From Sternotherus odoratus (lineage: Eukaryota > Chordata > Testudines > Kinosternidae): 64,000 nt of DNA. The stretch's first letter is position 1. The number at the start of each line of letters is the position of its first letter. The stretch covers positions 12,180,706-12,244,705 of the forward strand of contig JAVMKO010000020.1 in NCBI GenBank assembly GCA_032164245.1, read 5' to 3'. Under the pieces are notes generated by a model. That model was not told the origin of the DNA and did no database searches. It worked only from the letters and a program-made list of their open reading frames with translations. A program made the translations under genes and the position numbers. Shown here in pieces: positions 8,661 to 19,690 of this stretch.

Positions 8661-9890
8661 TGGTGTTACAGAAGCAGCATCCCTGGCAGAAGAGAAGAAA
8701 TAGGTTGAAGGTAACAGAAAGTTCCACTGCCAAACTTCCGACCCACAGGAATTGAATGGCCCAGTGAATCACTGAAAACTAGAGACGTTTGGAAAATCTT
8801 TTCTTTTCTCCCCATAGATTTTTTTAATGAACAATCAACATTTTCCCAAACATTTTTGGCCAAAATCTTTTCAATTTTATATATTTTGTTGGGGCCTGGA
8901 AGTTTTGTGAAAAGTCAAAAATTTCCACAAAAAGCAGAACTTTGTGAAACATTTTGCTTAGTGGAAAACCCAGTTTCCCTTAGGAAAAACAGTTTCAGTG
9001 TAAAATTTTCAATGAGCACCGCTGAAAACTTTCTGAAATCCAAGCTAAGTGCAGAACCAACATTATCATTTTGAACCGTCCCACCTGTGGATGTGGGGTT
9101 CCCCACCCTGTAAGAAAATGGCACAGGACACCCATGAATAGGAGTCTCCGGTTGCTTTCCAATCAGCTGCTTTCTGTGGTGACAGAGTCCAATAAATAAA
9201 TGATGCCAGACTCCAGCTAATCTGTAAAATGATTCTCTGTAGGGGAAAATCCATGGCCTGCCATTTGGAGTTTACATCAGGAACGTCTAATCAGACTAGA
9301 AAGATGAGCCAGTGGCAATTACTCCCCATGGGAGAGCTCTGTACTTCGCAACTGGGGATGAGAGGGAAGGTGGGAAGCATTCGATGACCCATACTCTAAG
9401 AAATAGCCCCCCAGCCCCACTCTTTAACTACTGACAGCTTGGGATCATGGAAACAGGGCTTGGAAACTTTCTGCATTTAGCACATTGGTTCAGAGGCATA
9501 AACAAAACTCTCTACCACACACAATGGCAAGAGATGTCTGGAAGTCACATATTTACACTGGAACCCCCCTTCCCAGCTTATTTATTTCAAGTCACAATAC
9601 TAGCCACTGACTTTCCTTTTGTAAATGTCTAATATTGGCTTAAATAGGAGGAGAGGAGGGAAGAAGAGATGATTTTAGTAGAGCTGGGTGACGTTTTGGG
9701 GAAGATTTTTGTTGTTGTTGGCTGAAATCTGGAGATTTGGGTCAACTGAAACATTTTATGGATTTGTATCAAATTTACCAAATTGTTTAAGTCAAAAACA
9801 AAAGTTTTCAAAAAAGTTAATGTTTAGAATGACAGAACTGTAACTTGACCCATCCTCACGTATGGCATAGAGACTTGGCCTGCCAGAAGA
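8661..9890. other. Gene-free stretch with diffuse AT-rich repeat
   Basis: At 8770-9080 and 9675-9830 the DNA is rich in AAATTTT, GGAAAA and TTTTC words next to phrases such as GAGCTGGGTGACG. The same style recurs at about 15450, 25490, 44810, 58470 and 60950, always near GAGCTGGT or GGGCTGGT. It looks like an old dispersed repeat, but I cannot name or bound it. Confidence 0.4.
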
Positions 9891-9891
9891 A

Positions 9892-10260
9892 AAGAATCAT
9901 AGAATATCAGGGTTTGAAGGGACCTCAGGAGGTATCTAGTCCAACCCCCTGCTCTAAGCAAGACCAATCCCCAACTAAATCATCCCAGCCAGGGTTTTGT
10001 CAAGCCTGACCTTAGAGGTTTATAAGGAAGGAGATTCCATCCCCTCCCAGGTAACCCACTCAAGTGTTTCCCCACCGTCCTAGTGAAAACATTTTTCCTA
10101 ATATCCAACTGAAACTTTCCCCCACTGCAACATGAGACCATTGCTCCTTGTTCGGTCATCTGGTACCACTGAGAACAGTCTAGATCCATCCTCTCTGGAA
10201 CCCTCTTTCAAGTAATTGAAAGCAGCTATTAAATCAGTTGCTCTCCACCTTGGAAATGAA
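9892..10260 (-). mobile_element. CR1 LINE 3' end
   Basis: On the minus strand it ends in ATTCTATGATTCTT, the typical CR1 terminal tandem motif. It also has GGTTGGACTAGATACCTCCT and GGTCCCTTCAAACCCTGATA, standard CR1 3' landmarks. It extends back through AGAGGATGGATCTAGACTGT and GACCGAACAAGGAGCAATGG. It is 5' truncated and lacks the reverse transcriptase, as most CR1 copies do. Short frames inside are not genes. Confidence 0.92.
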
Positions 10261-10319
10261 GATGTGGAGATGGTCAAATGGCTGGGCACTCCATGATAGG
10301 AAATGAAATGGGGTTGTCA

Positions 10320-10590
10320 GGGGCCTAATATGGGTTGCTTCAGTTGAAGACAGGTTGAATGAAACTAGGCCATGTTGGTATGGACATGTGTGATGGAGAG
10401 TTGAGAGTTATCTTGATAGGATGGACCTTCCAATGACAGTGGACAGAAGATGACCAAGAGGGAGGCCAAAGACTCTGTCCATAGATTAGAGAATCCAGTT
10501 TTGCATGACAACCAGGAAGACAGTGTCACGTTTTGGAAGAATGCTACAAAAGTCGCTGACCCAGAATAGGGAAGTAGAAAGAAAAAGAAA
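10320..10590 (+). pseudogene. LINE reverse-transcriptase C-terminal relic
   Basis: One frame from about 10358 reads ETRPCWYGHV, stop, WRVESYLDRMDLP, then, after another stop, PRGRPKTLSID. The pattern RWYGHV followed by RRPRGRPK and a W/I-D is common just after the RT domain of RTE/CR1-type LINEs. Three stop codons break it. It is adjacent to the CR1 end at 9892-10260 but on the opposite strand, so it is a separate insertion. Clade not resolved. Confidence 0.45.
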
Positions 10591-10599
10591 ATCTTTGGG

Positions 10600-13257
10600 G
10601 CTGGAACTTTCCTTTTGTTATGTGTGCCCAGAGCCTCACATAATGAGACCCTGATCCTTGCTGGGATCCTTTAGATGCTACCATAGTACAAATAAATGAC
10701 AACAACCAGGATTAAAACTTGAGTTTCCTAACTCTGTCCCCTCCCAGTGCTAACAACTCTCCTAATTTTATAGTAAGTCTCCCAATAACTGGTGTGTTTC
10801 TTACAGCTGCAGCTTCTGAAGTCAAGTTGAATAGGAGAGAATCTCAACTTCTTTGCTTTGCTCTTTACTTTTGCTTTTTTTAATTAATAAAAAGTAAGTT
10901 TCTAGCCTACTTCCTTGTGGAGAAAAACCTGCAACTGTGAACTACGTGCACCCCAAAGGCTCAGAAATCAGAAGGGAAATGAAAACCAAAAAGACACTAC
11001 TTATATTTTTGGTTTAAAAATCACGATTTTTTTTTATCTCATGATTTTGTGGGAGATGGGGTTGACTCATGTCTTTTGAACGCTTGGGGCTGCCATACTA
11101 TTCATTGGACAGTGCCTCGTAGGAAAACTGAGAGGGTAATATGATACACCTAGCTATAACATTCAACTAGTAATCACCAATCTGACACTCTGGATGTCTC
11201 TCACCTGATGGTTCAGGCACTTAGTGCAGAGCTGGCACTCTTTACATGTTTTCTCACAGACTGGCTTGGGAGCCTGTGTTCGAGAGAAACAAATTGTAAT
11301 CAGACATCTCTTGTCGCATCCCCTTTTTCCCTCTCTTTCCTCTAATAGAATAACATGCTACTTTTCCCATGTGGAGTGCGGCACACATTGCTTTTGAGCC
11401 TATAGCTGTGAAGTGACCTTGAATGGCAAATGAAGATTTAAAGTTCAAAATCCCTCACTAGGAATTGCTGCATTTGCCATGGTTACCTCATGATCTGTTA
11501 TATATGCAAATAGCCTTGTGGATGCAGCATTAGAAGGGATGTATTAGCTGAACTGTAAAATCTCTGGACTGTTTTGTTGAGCGAGGAAGGAGGGATGGGA
11601 ATCTCTAAACTCAATTCTTCCACCTTTGAAATGGTGAGTCAAATTCACCCATTTGTGCTAGCCATCAGGAAAGGTCTACTATGCTCCTTATGGATGATAG
11701 AATCAGGCCCACTAAAATATAATAGCTGCAAACCACAATTTCTCTTCTGGCATCAGACCAATCTGAGACCAAGGGGACTTGAATTGACTTGCTCGCTTTG
11801 CTCTGGTGGCAAAGTCCTATAGAATTTAAAGAGTGGTGAAACAAATAGGGTTCTGCAGAAAATTATTCTAAAATCCTAATAGCAAATGGTGATATTTCTA
11901 TAGGGTTTTGAACCACTAATTTTAGATACAAAAATGATACATGCATACAAATAGGATAATCATCTTCAGCAAATCATAACTTTTCCAATGACTCCTCACA
12001 TGACCCACCTTGAATAAAATTCATCATAATTATGCTGTACTCATATCTTAATATCACTATGAAACATATGGGGTACAGTGTCACAAAACACTGCATCCTT
12101 GTTTTAAAAAAAATTCAATGCAGAGACACCTCCTGCCTCTAGAAGGTAAAAGACTTGCAGCCCACTCAGGGGTAATGTAGGTGCAAATGGAAAATATACC
12201 TTACATTAGATTGATAAGTGCAATAAATCTCTTGTCCCTATTGGAGAGATCACTTTATTGCAGGATGCATAAGGGGAGAAGAAACGACTCAGGAATACAA
12301 TGAGAGAACCATTTCCCCCTTTGCACTCTGTGGACATTATGTTTATTAAGTTCAATTTTCCTTTCAAAGAGAATCCTGCCATGTAATTATGTGTCTCTTG
12401 CTTGTCAGCGCCTGAGAAGTCTTTTGACAGTTAGGGCACCAATTATATTGATAGATTGGCTCCTTGAAGTCCACAGCAGCCAGACTTCTCTTACTCTCAC
12501 ACACCTGCTGAGCCATTCGTTAATGCAAGTGAAGTGATGCCCTCATGAGAGGGATGAGGCAGACAAGATGGTTCAGAGAAGCTGAGGGGGAGGACCGATT
12601 CACAGAAGGTAGAAGCGCTTGCATGAGATGAGATTAACTTGATACAGCGGTTTCAGTCACTGTGGTTGAAATTCACCCTTTCACTGGTCCCCTGTCAATT
12701 CCACCCACTGTGATTTTACAGCTCTCTGTATTACAAAGGGTTAATAAGGATCAGCAAATCAAAGTGTACAGAAATTCTGGCCGCTAGCCATCTGGCGACT
12801 CTCCCCTCAGAGGGGTAGCAGAAAGACATGCACTATATCTGCTTATCTGTTTTTCCCAGCTGCAGAGGTACACTAATTATACTAATTACACACACTTTTC
12901 TTCTATGGACAATGCCATTTGAAAGAATAATTATGCCACATTCAAAACTTTAGATAAAATTCAAAAGAAAAAGGGGGGGTGGAAATGCTTGAAACCCTAT
13001 GAGCTGGATTTTCTTCTCTGTAACACTCATGTAAACTAGGGGTGACTGCACTGTAATCTTTGCAATTTCACTAGTGTAAAATTGGGCTAGTGAAAGGAGA
13101 ATCAGGCTCCAATTCCCCCCACTGTCTTGTACCAGGTGCTGTTGTTTACACCTGTGCACGGTAAGGTGAAATGTAAAATGCTACTATTGCAATGTGGTGG
13201 AATTATACACTCTGCACTTGCTTTGCATTCCTTCGAATGTCTGTACAAAGTGCAAAG
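10600..13257. other. Gene-free stretch
   Basis: About 2.6 kb without a supported gene. At 12320-12640 the sequence is free of recognisable repeats and has evenly mixed AT-rich composition, which is typical of conserved non-coding DNA, but conservation cannot be judged here. A GTAAACTAGGGGTGACTGCA-type dispersed piece lies near 13030-13110. Confidence 0.5.
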
Positions 13258-13281
13258 GGAGAGAGAGAGAGAGAGAGAGAG
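13258..13281. repeat. (GA)n microsatellite
   Basis: Perfect GA repeat of about 12 units. Confidence 0.95.
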
Positions 13282-13606
13282 GCCCTGGGTGTTCTGATAG
13301 AAGACATAAGGCCCTATATACCATTGAGGCTTAGGCTTGGTCTACACTGTCAAGTTTTGGTGACTACACTTATATCAATACCCGAAGGTCGACTTAATAA
13401 AAATCGGAAAAGCTTGTTCCCACTAACCCCTTCTGGCGACAGATCACGTCCACATTGGGGACACTGTCATTGACAGTATGAGCACTGCCCCGTGAATTTG
13501 TATGCCACAGTGCAGGGAGACACCTTCTGTTGCTAGGTGTTGTGGGAAGGTGGAGTGGGCTGCGATTCATCGTGTGAGCTGGCTAAATGTCTTGTGATGC
13601 ATTCCT

Positions 13607-14152
13607 TTGTGTCCCAGCACTCCATGGCCTTCCGGCTTCCTTTTGCCGCATTTTTTGCAATGGCCATTCTCTGCTGTGCACACCGGCATCTTTGTGAGAA
13701 GGGATGGATCGTGCATGACAGTGCAGTTAATCATGATGTCACTGACAGAAGAAGAGTCACACGCTCCTGACATTCTGCATGATATGGATAGCAGCCACTT
13801 CACATTGCTTTTGGTATGCACAGAGCGGCTGCATAGGGCAGACCATCGTTTTTGGGCTAGGGAAACCATCACTGAATGGTGGGATCATGTCGTCATGCAG
13901 CTGTGGGGTGAAGAGCAGTGGCTTCAGAACTTTCGGACGTGTAGAGCCACCTACTTGGAACTGTGTTCTGAGCTGGCCCCAGACCTGCGGTGAAAGGACA
14001 CCAGCATGAGAACTGCCCTCTCAATGGAGAAGCATGTGGCAATCGCTGTCTGGAAGCTGGCAATTCCAGGCTGCTACCGGTCGGTCGCAAATCAATTTGG
14101 AGGGGCTGCATTAATGCAAGTGTGCAGGGCAATAAATCACATCCTGCTATGA
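13607..14152 (+). pseudogene. Harbinger (HARBI1-like) transposase, N-terminal part, broken
   Basis: The frame reads through RFWARETITEWWDHVV, EEQWLQNFRTCRATY and ELCSELAPDLR, then a TGA at 13991-13993. It continues in the same frame as KDTSMRTALSMEKHVAIA, VWKLAIPGCYRSVANQFG and ALMQVCRAINHILL before a second stop. This matches the helix-turn-helix part of Harbinger transposases: the W-LQNFR-R-ATF-LC pattern, then a RR-(I/L)--EKRVAIALWKLA-type segment and a YRSVANQFG helix. The few residues usually following NQFG (GKSTV type) are deleted. No DDE catalytic region follows, so the gene is a non-functional fossil. The ATG at 13607 is only the first in frame. Family similarity is recognised from memory. 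Confidence 0.82.
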
Positions 14153-14345
14153 AGAACTGTGACTCTGGGAAATGTACGTAAAACACCCTGTTCCATTATA
14201 CCGATTAGCTACACAGGGAAATGTCCAGCTTACAGAAACACAGCCAGCCTTGTACATTTCTATGCCCTGAACCCACCTCTGCACTACACAAGCCACGGCC
14301 ACTTACCAGGCATCTCAACTTCTCTTCTTGCTCACCAGAGAGCAA

Positions 14346-14577
14346 CTATTGAGACTGGCCAGGCGCCTCGAGTGGAGTAAAGTTCCTGGCTGCCGACCCT
14401 GCCGGGAACTCCACATTCTTGTCTAGCTCCACCTCTTCATCAATAACTTCATCCTCCAGGCTAGGTCGTCTTTCTGCTGCCTCCATTCCCATGGGGCTCT
14501 TGGCAGTGGAGGTGGGGTCACCACCGAGGATACTGCCCAGCTCCTTATAGAACTGGCAGGTCTTAGGTGCATCACCA
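14346..14577 (-). pseudogene. Myb/SANT-like accessory protein of Harbinger, C-terminal part
   Basis: On the minus strand the frame reads [19 protein letters not shown], then an acidic stretch [13 protein letters not shown]. The C-FY-EL--ILGG-PTST pattern followed by an acidic linker is typical of the Myb-like protein encoded beside Harbinger transposases. The upstream N-terminal Myb domain is missing. The open frame upstream runs only into microsatellite (repeating RE and IY residues) and is meaningless there. Confidence 0.65.
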
Positions 14578-14585
14578 TTCACAAG

Positions 14586-14586
<1 letters not shown>

Positions 14587-14638
<52 letters not shown>

Positions 14639-14697
14639 GTATGTATATATATATATGTATATATGTATGTATATATATATATATGTATATATGTATG

Positions 14698-14784
<87 letters not shown>

Positions 14785-14788
14785 ACAT
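14587..14788. repeat. Compound microsatellite (CT)n-(TA/TG)n, about 200 bp
   Basis: CT repeat to about 14616, then TA repeat with scattered GTATG interruptions to about 14788. It produces long overlapping artefact frames on both strands. It abuts the Harbinger accessory frame and may mark its breakpoint. Confidence 0.97.
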
Positions 14789-14819
14789 AAAACAAACATT
14801 AATTTAATTATCTAGTCCT

Positions 14820-16586
14820 CATCTGGAGGAAGGAGAGGAGCGTGTCCTGGTTTTATTTCTGGAGCTGCCCTCGATGAATCAGACAAAATTATAAGGCAAA
14901 GGAACTAGAGTGGCAAGACTATTTTATTGTTTGTTACACCATAAGGCATTGCTACCACCTCTCACCGGAGGATCTGAGCTCCTTCCATAGCAAATCAATA
15001 TCAACAGAAGTAGTCCTAGAGACTTCATGGAGCCCCTGGTATGTCTCCCTCTTCAGGGGCAGAGATACATTTGGGTTTTCATTGTTTTTAAAGACTTATT
15101 AATTGCCTCTCCTGAGGAGGCTTTGGGTTGTTAACGGGACGTAGGGTAGAAGAGGGTATGAATATTCGGAGTGCCATTTATCAGAGACTAGCCTGTGCCA
15201 CAGAGTTCAGTTCCGGGTTCAAATTCTTCCAGGTCCTGCGGGTATTTGGATTTGGAAGGGATTGATTCAGGTCTGTCTCTATCCATGATCTAATCCTTTC
15301 TTTAAAATCTTGCTGAGCTTTCCATCTCTCAGTGAGTTCCTGTGACAGAAAAAAGGCTGACCAGGCAGACACTCGGATCTCACTCCACTTGCTTTAATAC
15401 AACTACTCCCGATTTACACCTAGGACTCAGGGGATGAGGGAGGGCCAATTGGGTGGTTTTTCATTCAGAAACAATTTTCAATGAAAAAAATTCAGTTTTC
15501 TGCAGGAAATTTATAAGTGACAAATTTTGTTTCATTTTGATTCAAAATTAATTTTTGGTTTAGAGCTGAATCAAATATTATGTTTTTCTTTTAGATTTTT
15601 TTTTGTCTTTGGGATTTTCAGGGTCCCCCATCCCTTCCTCGCTCTCTTTTTTATTTTTTTTCCCCGTTGAGTGCTGTCTGTGCGTATCTGTGGGCTAAGC
15701 CAGAACCCAGAGGTCCATTGAGTGCAGAGATCCACACAATCCTGAAGTCACAAGGATGAAACCTCCCCAGAAAGCTAAACTATTTTCTCCTCTCCTCCCA
15801 CTCCTATTTCCCTTCCTCCCCCAGTATGGGAAGATCTGAAAGCTAAGTCAGTGACCAGTGTACTTAACACCTTGCATGTCCAGTGCACATAGGTTCCTTT
15901 CTATCTTGCATTTACAAATGAGTTGGGAAGTGATTCATTTCCCTAATGTTTATCTTTCTGGTCTCATATATTTGTAATCCTGCAAAGTATGAGCCTGGCC
16001 TGAATCAGAGACATGTAACAGAACTGACCCTGTTATTTGCATTTCAAATATGCCGATGATTAAGTAAAGTGTGGGTAACTTTGAGAGATGTAGCTGCAAA
16101 ACAGTGCCTGAGTGATTGAAAATGGAACTGAGATTGTGATCATGTTGTTGCAGAATTGTAATACTTCACAGTCTGAAGGTAACTTTTCACAGCTATTTCC
16201 TCTGGTGAGAAATGGTGTTTATTGTTGAGATTACTATCGGTTAGAATTATTTTATTTTGAGATGGACCCAAACCAAAACCCCACAGTGCCAAAAATGAGA
16301 ACTTCAGGGGAAATAATTAATGTGAATGTATCTTCATTAGATGGTGAAGATTAATCATTCATCTCATCATTATCTGTCTATCTAATGCTATAGATCAGTC
16401 CAAACAGTTTAAAATCTAACATGTGAGCCCTGCAAAGGGTTCTCTGAGCTTGGATGTTGTTCCTGCAGAGTTCAATTAGCTTCAGGACTGATCATTTGCT
16501 TAAAGCTAAGTGCATGCTTAAAGCTAAGATTTTTAAAGGTGCCTACGTTGGTTAAATTCAGTGGGATTTGGGCATTGAACTCCTTT
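14820..16586. other. Gene-free stretch with one unexplained frame
   Basis: At 15181-15372 on the minus strand a 63-codon frame reads SQELTERWKAQQDFKER and SWIETDLNQSLPNPNTRRTW. It looks protein-like but I do not recognise it. An AT-rich dispersed repeat with AAATTTT words lies at 15450-15620. Nothing else was recognised. Confidence 0.4.
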
Positions 16587-16888
16587 AGGCTTTGTCTACA
16601 CTGCAAACTGAATGACAAAACTTCTGTTATTCGGGGGTGTGGAACCTCTCCCCCTCCCCAAACGACAAAAGTTTTGCTGATGAAAAGCGCTTGTGTGAAC
16701 AGCACTTTGTCAGCAGGAGTGCTCTGCTGATGACAGTGCTAATGCTGCTTATTGGGGATGGAAGATTTTGTCCACAGGAGAGCTCTCTCCTGCTGACAAA
16801 CAGCATCTACACTATGCACCTTTTAGTGGCTTGGATGTAGTGTCACAGCCATTTTGCTAAAAAGTATGTAGTGTAGACAAAGCCTTAT
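16587..16888. mobile_element. MITE with GTCTACACT-type termini and 8-bp flanking repeat
   Basis: The left end is AGGCTTTGTCTACACTGC and the right end is TAGTGTAGACAAAGCCTTAT, an inverted pair. The 8-bp direct repeat ACTCCTTT flanks it exactly (16579-16586 and 16889-16896). An 8-bp duplication points to the hAT superfamily. The 3-base TAT between the strict inverted repeat and the right-hand duplication is a small irregularity. The element is about 300 bp with no coding capacity. Internal inverted pieces (GTCAGCAGGAG, CTCCTGCTGAC) suggest foldback structure. Confidence 0.85.
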
Positions 16889-16896
16889 ACTCCTTT

Positions 16897-19496
16897 GAAA
16901 ATTCAAGCCTACATGCTCCGGTCTATGAGGACAAAGAGAGCAGGCTTTTGAGCCATGAGTACAGATTCTCAAAACATCCTGGGTGAAATCCTGGCTATCT
17001 TAAGTGAATGGTCATACTCCCTAGGCCCAGAATTTCACCTCCTGATAGCGGTTATCTTATATTGTTATGTTGGGGGAGTGGGAAAAACCCCATTGAAATT
17101 GGAGGGCATAACTACTGCCCTTCATTCCAGATGAATCTAAAAAACAATCAAGCTCCTTTGTGGAACCAGGCAGCTGAAACAATAGAAGCCAACACCTAAA
17201 ACACTGGCACATGGCAAGGCTTGAGTAGAGCCTGAACTATGTGGCCCTGTGCTGTTTCCATAGATACTGATATAGCAAAGGAAGCGCTCGGGCAATGATC
17301 CATGGAGCTGTGTATATTGCTGTGTGTGAGAAAAGCAGCAGAAATGCATGGAAACACACAGAGATGGTGCAAAGAAGCCCCAGACACAGCTAGTGAAGCC
17401 CAGGTAGCATATCCCTGAGGAAAAAGCTCAAAGAGAAAGCTTTTGGATAAAATGCTGGCTGGAAAGAGAATTAGAACTGTGAGCAAAGAAACTGTCTCCC
17501 GTAGTTTGTTCCATGCTATGTTCAGGGAAACAGAACTTTATATATTCTTTGAAAATAAACAGGATGGCATCAAAAAACCTCACCAGACTCCATCATCAGT
17601 TTCTAACTGGCTAACCACTTGGGTCAAAAAGAGGAACACTATGAAATTTTACAAAGCTCACTCGCTGCTGCCTGGCTTTGGAAACATCTAATCACTGTGT
17701 ATAGAATAGGTTTAGAACCAAATCCTAGCCTATTTTTTTAATATTAATTTAAACGGTGATTCATAAAAGCCTTTATCCAACCACTTAAAAACACCCTGGA
17801 GGCTATAGGAATGTCAGACCAGCCAGAAGCATGGAGCTATATTGTTCTATGTGTATTCTCCTAACATGCAAAAACTCCCCTAACTTGACAGCCATGAGAC
17901 AGCTCCTACATACACAAGTAAACAGAGAAGAAATCAGGACAAATCAGAGAAGAGGGGTTGTAAGAGGGGATGCATTGGGAGGGCACATATTTAAAAGAAA
18001 AATTGCTTCTTTTACCCATGTTGCTAAGAAAATAAAACCTCGAGTTACTAAATGTAAAAAATCAAAATCTGATTTTGCTTTTAATTTTTACCATTTTCTG
18101 GTTTGCCTTTTGAATTTATCTCAGCTCAGACAGTGAAGTTCAATTTCATTTTCATTCATTAGTTAGTTTCTATCAGTTTCACTTTCTGCTTTTCTGCGAT
18201 TATCATGTTGCAGCAATATTGCGCTTGAAAACACAGCAGGGGAATGAAGGCAAAACCATCCAGATTTGTACCAGACCGTTTGATGTTAGGCTTTGTAAAA
18301 GCTTGTTTTCACAAAATCTAAATTGACCTTACATGGGTTCATAAGCGGAATGTTTTAAGAACATGGGCTGCCTGTGAAAACAAATCTGATGTTTTCTTAT
18401 AGCCTAGGTGCTATTTTCTATTCTATCATCTTCTCTCTCTAGATCTATGTTCATATATATGTACGTAAGTGTAAAGAGAGAGAATGGGATTCATTTGGAT
18501 ATCTATCTATCTATCTGGGCACTGCTATATCGATACCTATGTCTGTCTGGCTCTGTGCATATATATTGGTATACACACACATTCTTGTTTTCTAAAAGGT
18601 CCTCTAGGCCCAGAATATCCCACATATGTCCCCTTTTTCTGCTCCTCTTCTTTAAGAGGCTCAGCAACTCTTCCTCTGGCAAAGAAGAGCAATGCAGAAT
18701 TTCCTCTGGAAACAAGCAATTCTGTTTATTCAGTGTTCCATGGAGAGATTTAGTCCATGGGTCAAAGACAAGATTTTAGAGCAGAGATTGAGACTGTAAT
18801 GCCACCAGAGCACTGAATACTACCCCCATGCCTATCCTCAGGGAAAAACAATTTTTTAATATTGACCAGCAATTTGTATAACCTCTATGCAACACTCATA
18901 GCAACAGATGGCGAGAGAAACAAGGAGATAGATGGATACAGTGGTGAACCATGTGAAGTGTCTGTCAGTTGGTTTAAAAAAAGCATAAGAGAGTCCTAAG
19001 AGAGACTGTCTTTTTATAAGATGAACTTATAGGATATGACAGTCACACATTCCAAAACTGAATTAATAAATCATTCACAGCACTAGCTGGAATAGTTAAT
19101 ACACTTTTTGTGCCCCAGCAGAGAGGAAAATGGCCTGCTTTTCTTGGCTTTATAACATATTAGGTGTAAATAGAATTAATGATTAGGCTTTCTAACCTTA
19201 TTTACTGTAGAGAGGAGTTACTTGTAACAGAATGGTGAGTTAAAAAGCAAAATTTTTTTTTTTTTTGCAGACATGGGAGTTTGATAGTATACAGTTTTGG
19301 TTGTGTTGTTCATTTCTGCCTGTGTGTGTAAGTTTGCATAGTGCGTTGGGGAACCTAGAAGATTTCACATGATAAGATCATGTGAAAGATATGAAAAAAC
19401 ATATATTATGGCCCAAATTTTGTAGAGCAGACAGGCAAAAGTGCATGCACACAAAACCTGGGATTGCTCATGCTCATGCAACTCCCTAACACAGAC
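16897..19496. other. Gene-free stretch
   Basis: About 2.6 kb with no supported gene. A short CTAT repeat lies at about 18500-18517 and a poly-T run at 19253-19266. No dispersed repeat was recognised. Confidence 0.5.
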
Positions 19497-19690
19497 AACA
19501 AAGATGATGGCAATAGGGATAGTGATCATATAGAATGCATTTCATCCTAAAGGATCTCATGGTGCTTTATAACTATGACTAGGGATCACTTCACCCATTC
19601 CTGGACTCATCTGTGAAGCAAGGAGTGGGAGGGAATCTAGCAGCGGTTTTAACAGGTCACGGCAACACTACAATATCTTAGCGCCTGAAG
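19497..19690 (+). repeat. L2-like dispersed piece
   Basis: GCATTTCATCCTAAAGGATC, CATGGTGCTTTATAACTATG. This resembles the widespread ATCCCAAAGGATCTCAAAGC-TTTACAA block of an old amniote repeat. Very divergent. Confidence 0.4.

Larger units (their letters stand above)
13328..14577. mobile_element. PIF/Harbinger DNA transposon remnant
   Basis: The left end is TTA followed by GGCTTGGTCTACACTG, fitting a Harbinger TWA target site and a GTCTACACT terminus. Inside are a transposase fragment on + (13607-14152) and a Myb/SANT-like accessory-protein frame on - (14346-14577), facing each other as in this superfamily. The right terminus was not found. A CT/TA microsatellite begins where the accessory frame stops, and the DDE core of the transposase is absent. 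The copy is therefore dead. Confidence 0.75.

Noticed and set aside
9980..10289. Open frames in the CR1 3' end (RTRSNGLMLQWGKVS)
   Set aside because: Familiar translation of the CR1 3' region, which occurs wherever this repeat lies and is not a gene.
14346..14815. Frames of up to 149 codons with IY and RE repeats
   Set aside because: Most of the residues come from the CT/TA microsatellite. Only the part below 14577 has real similarity (Harbinger accessory protein).
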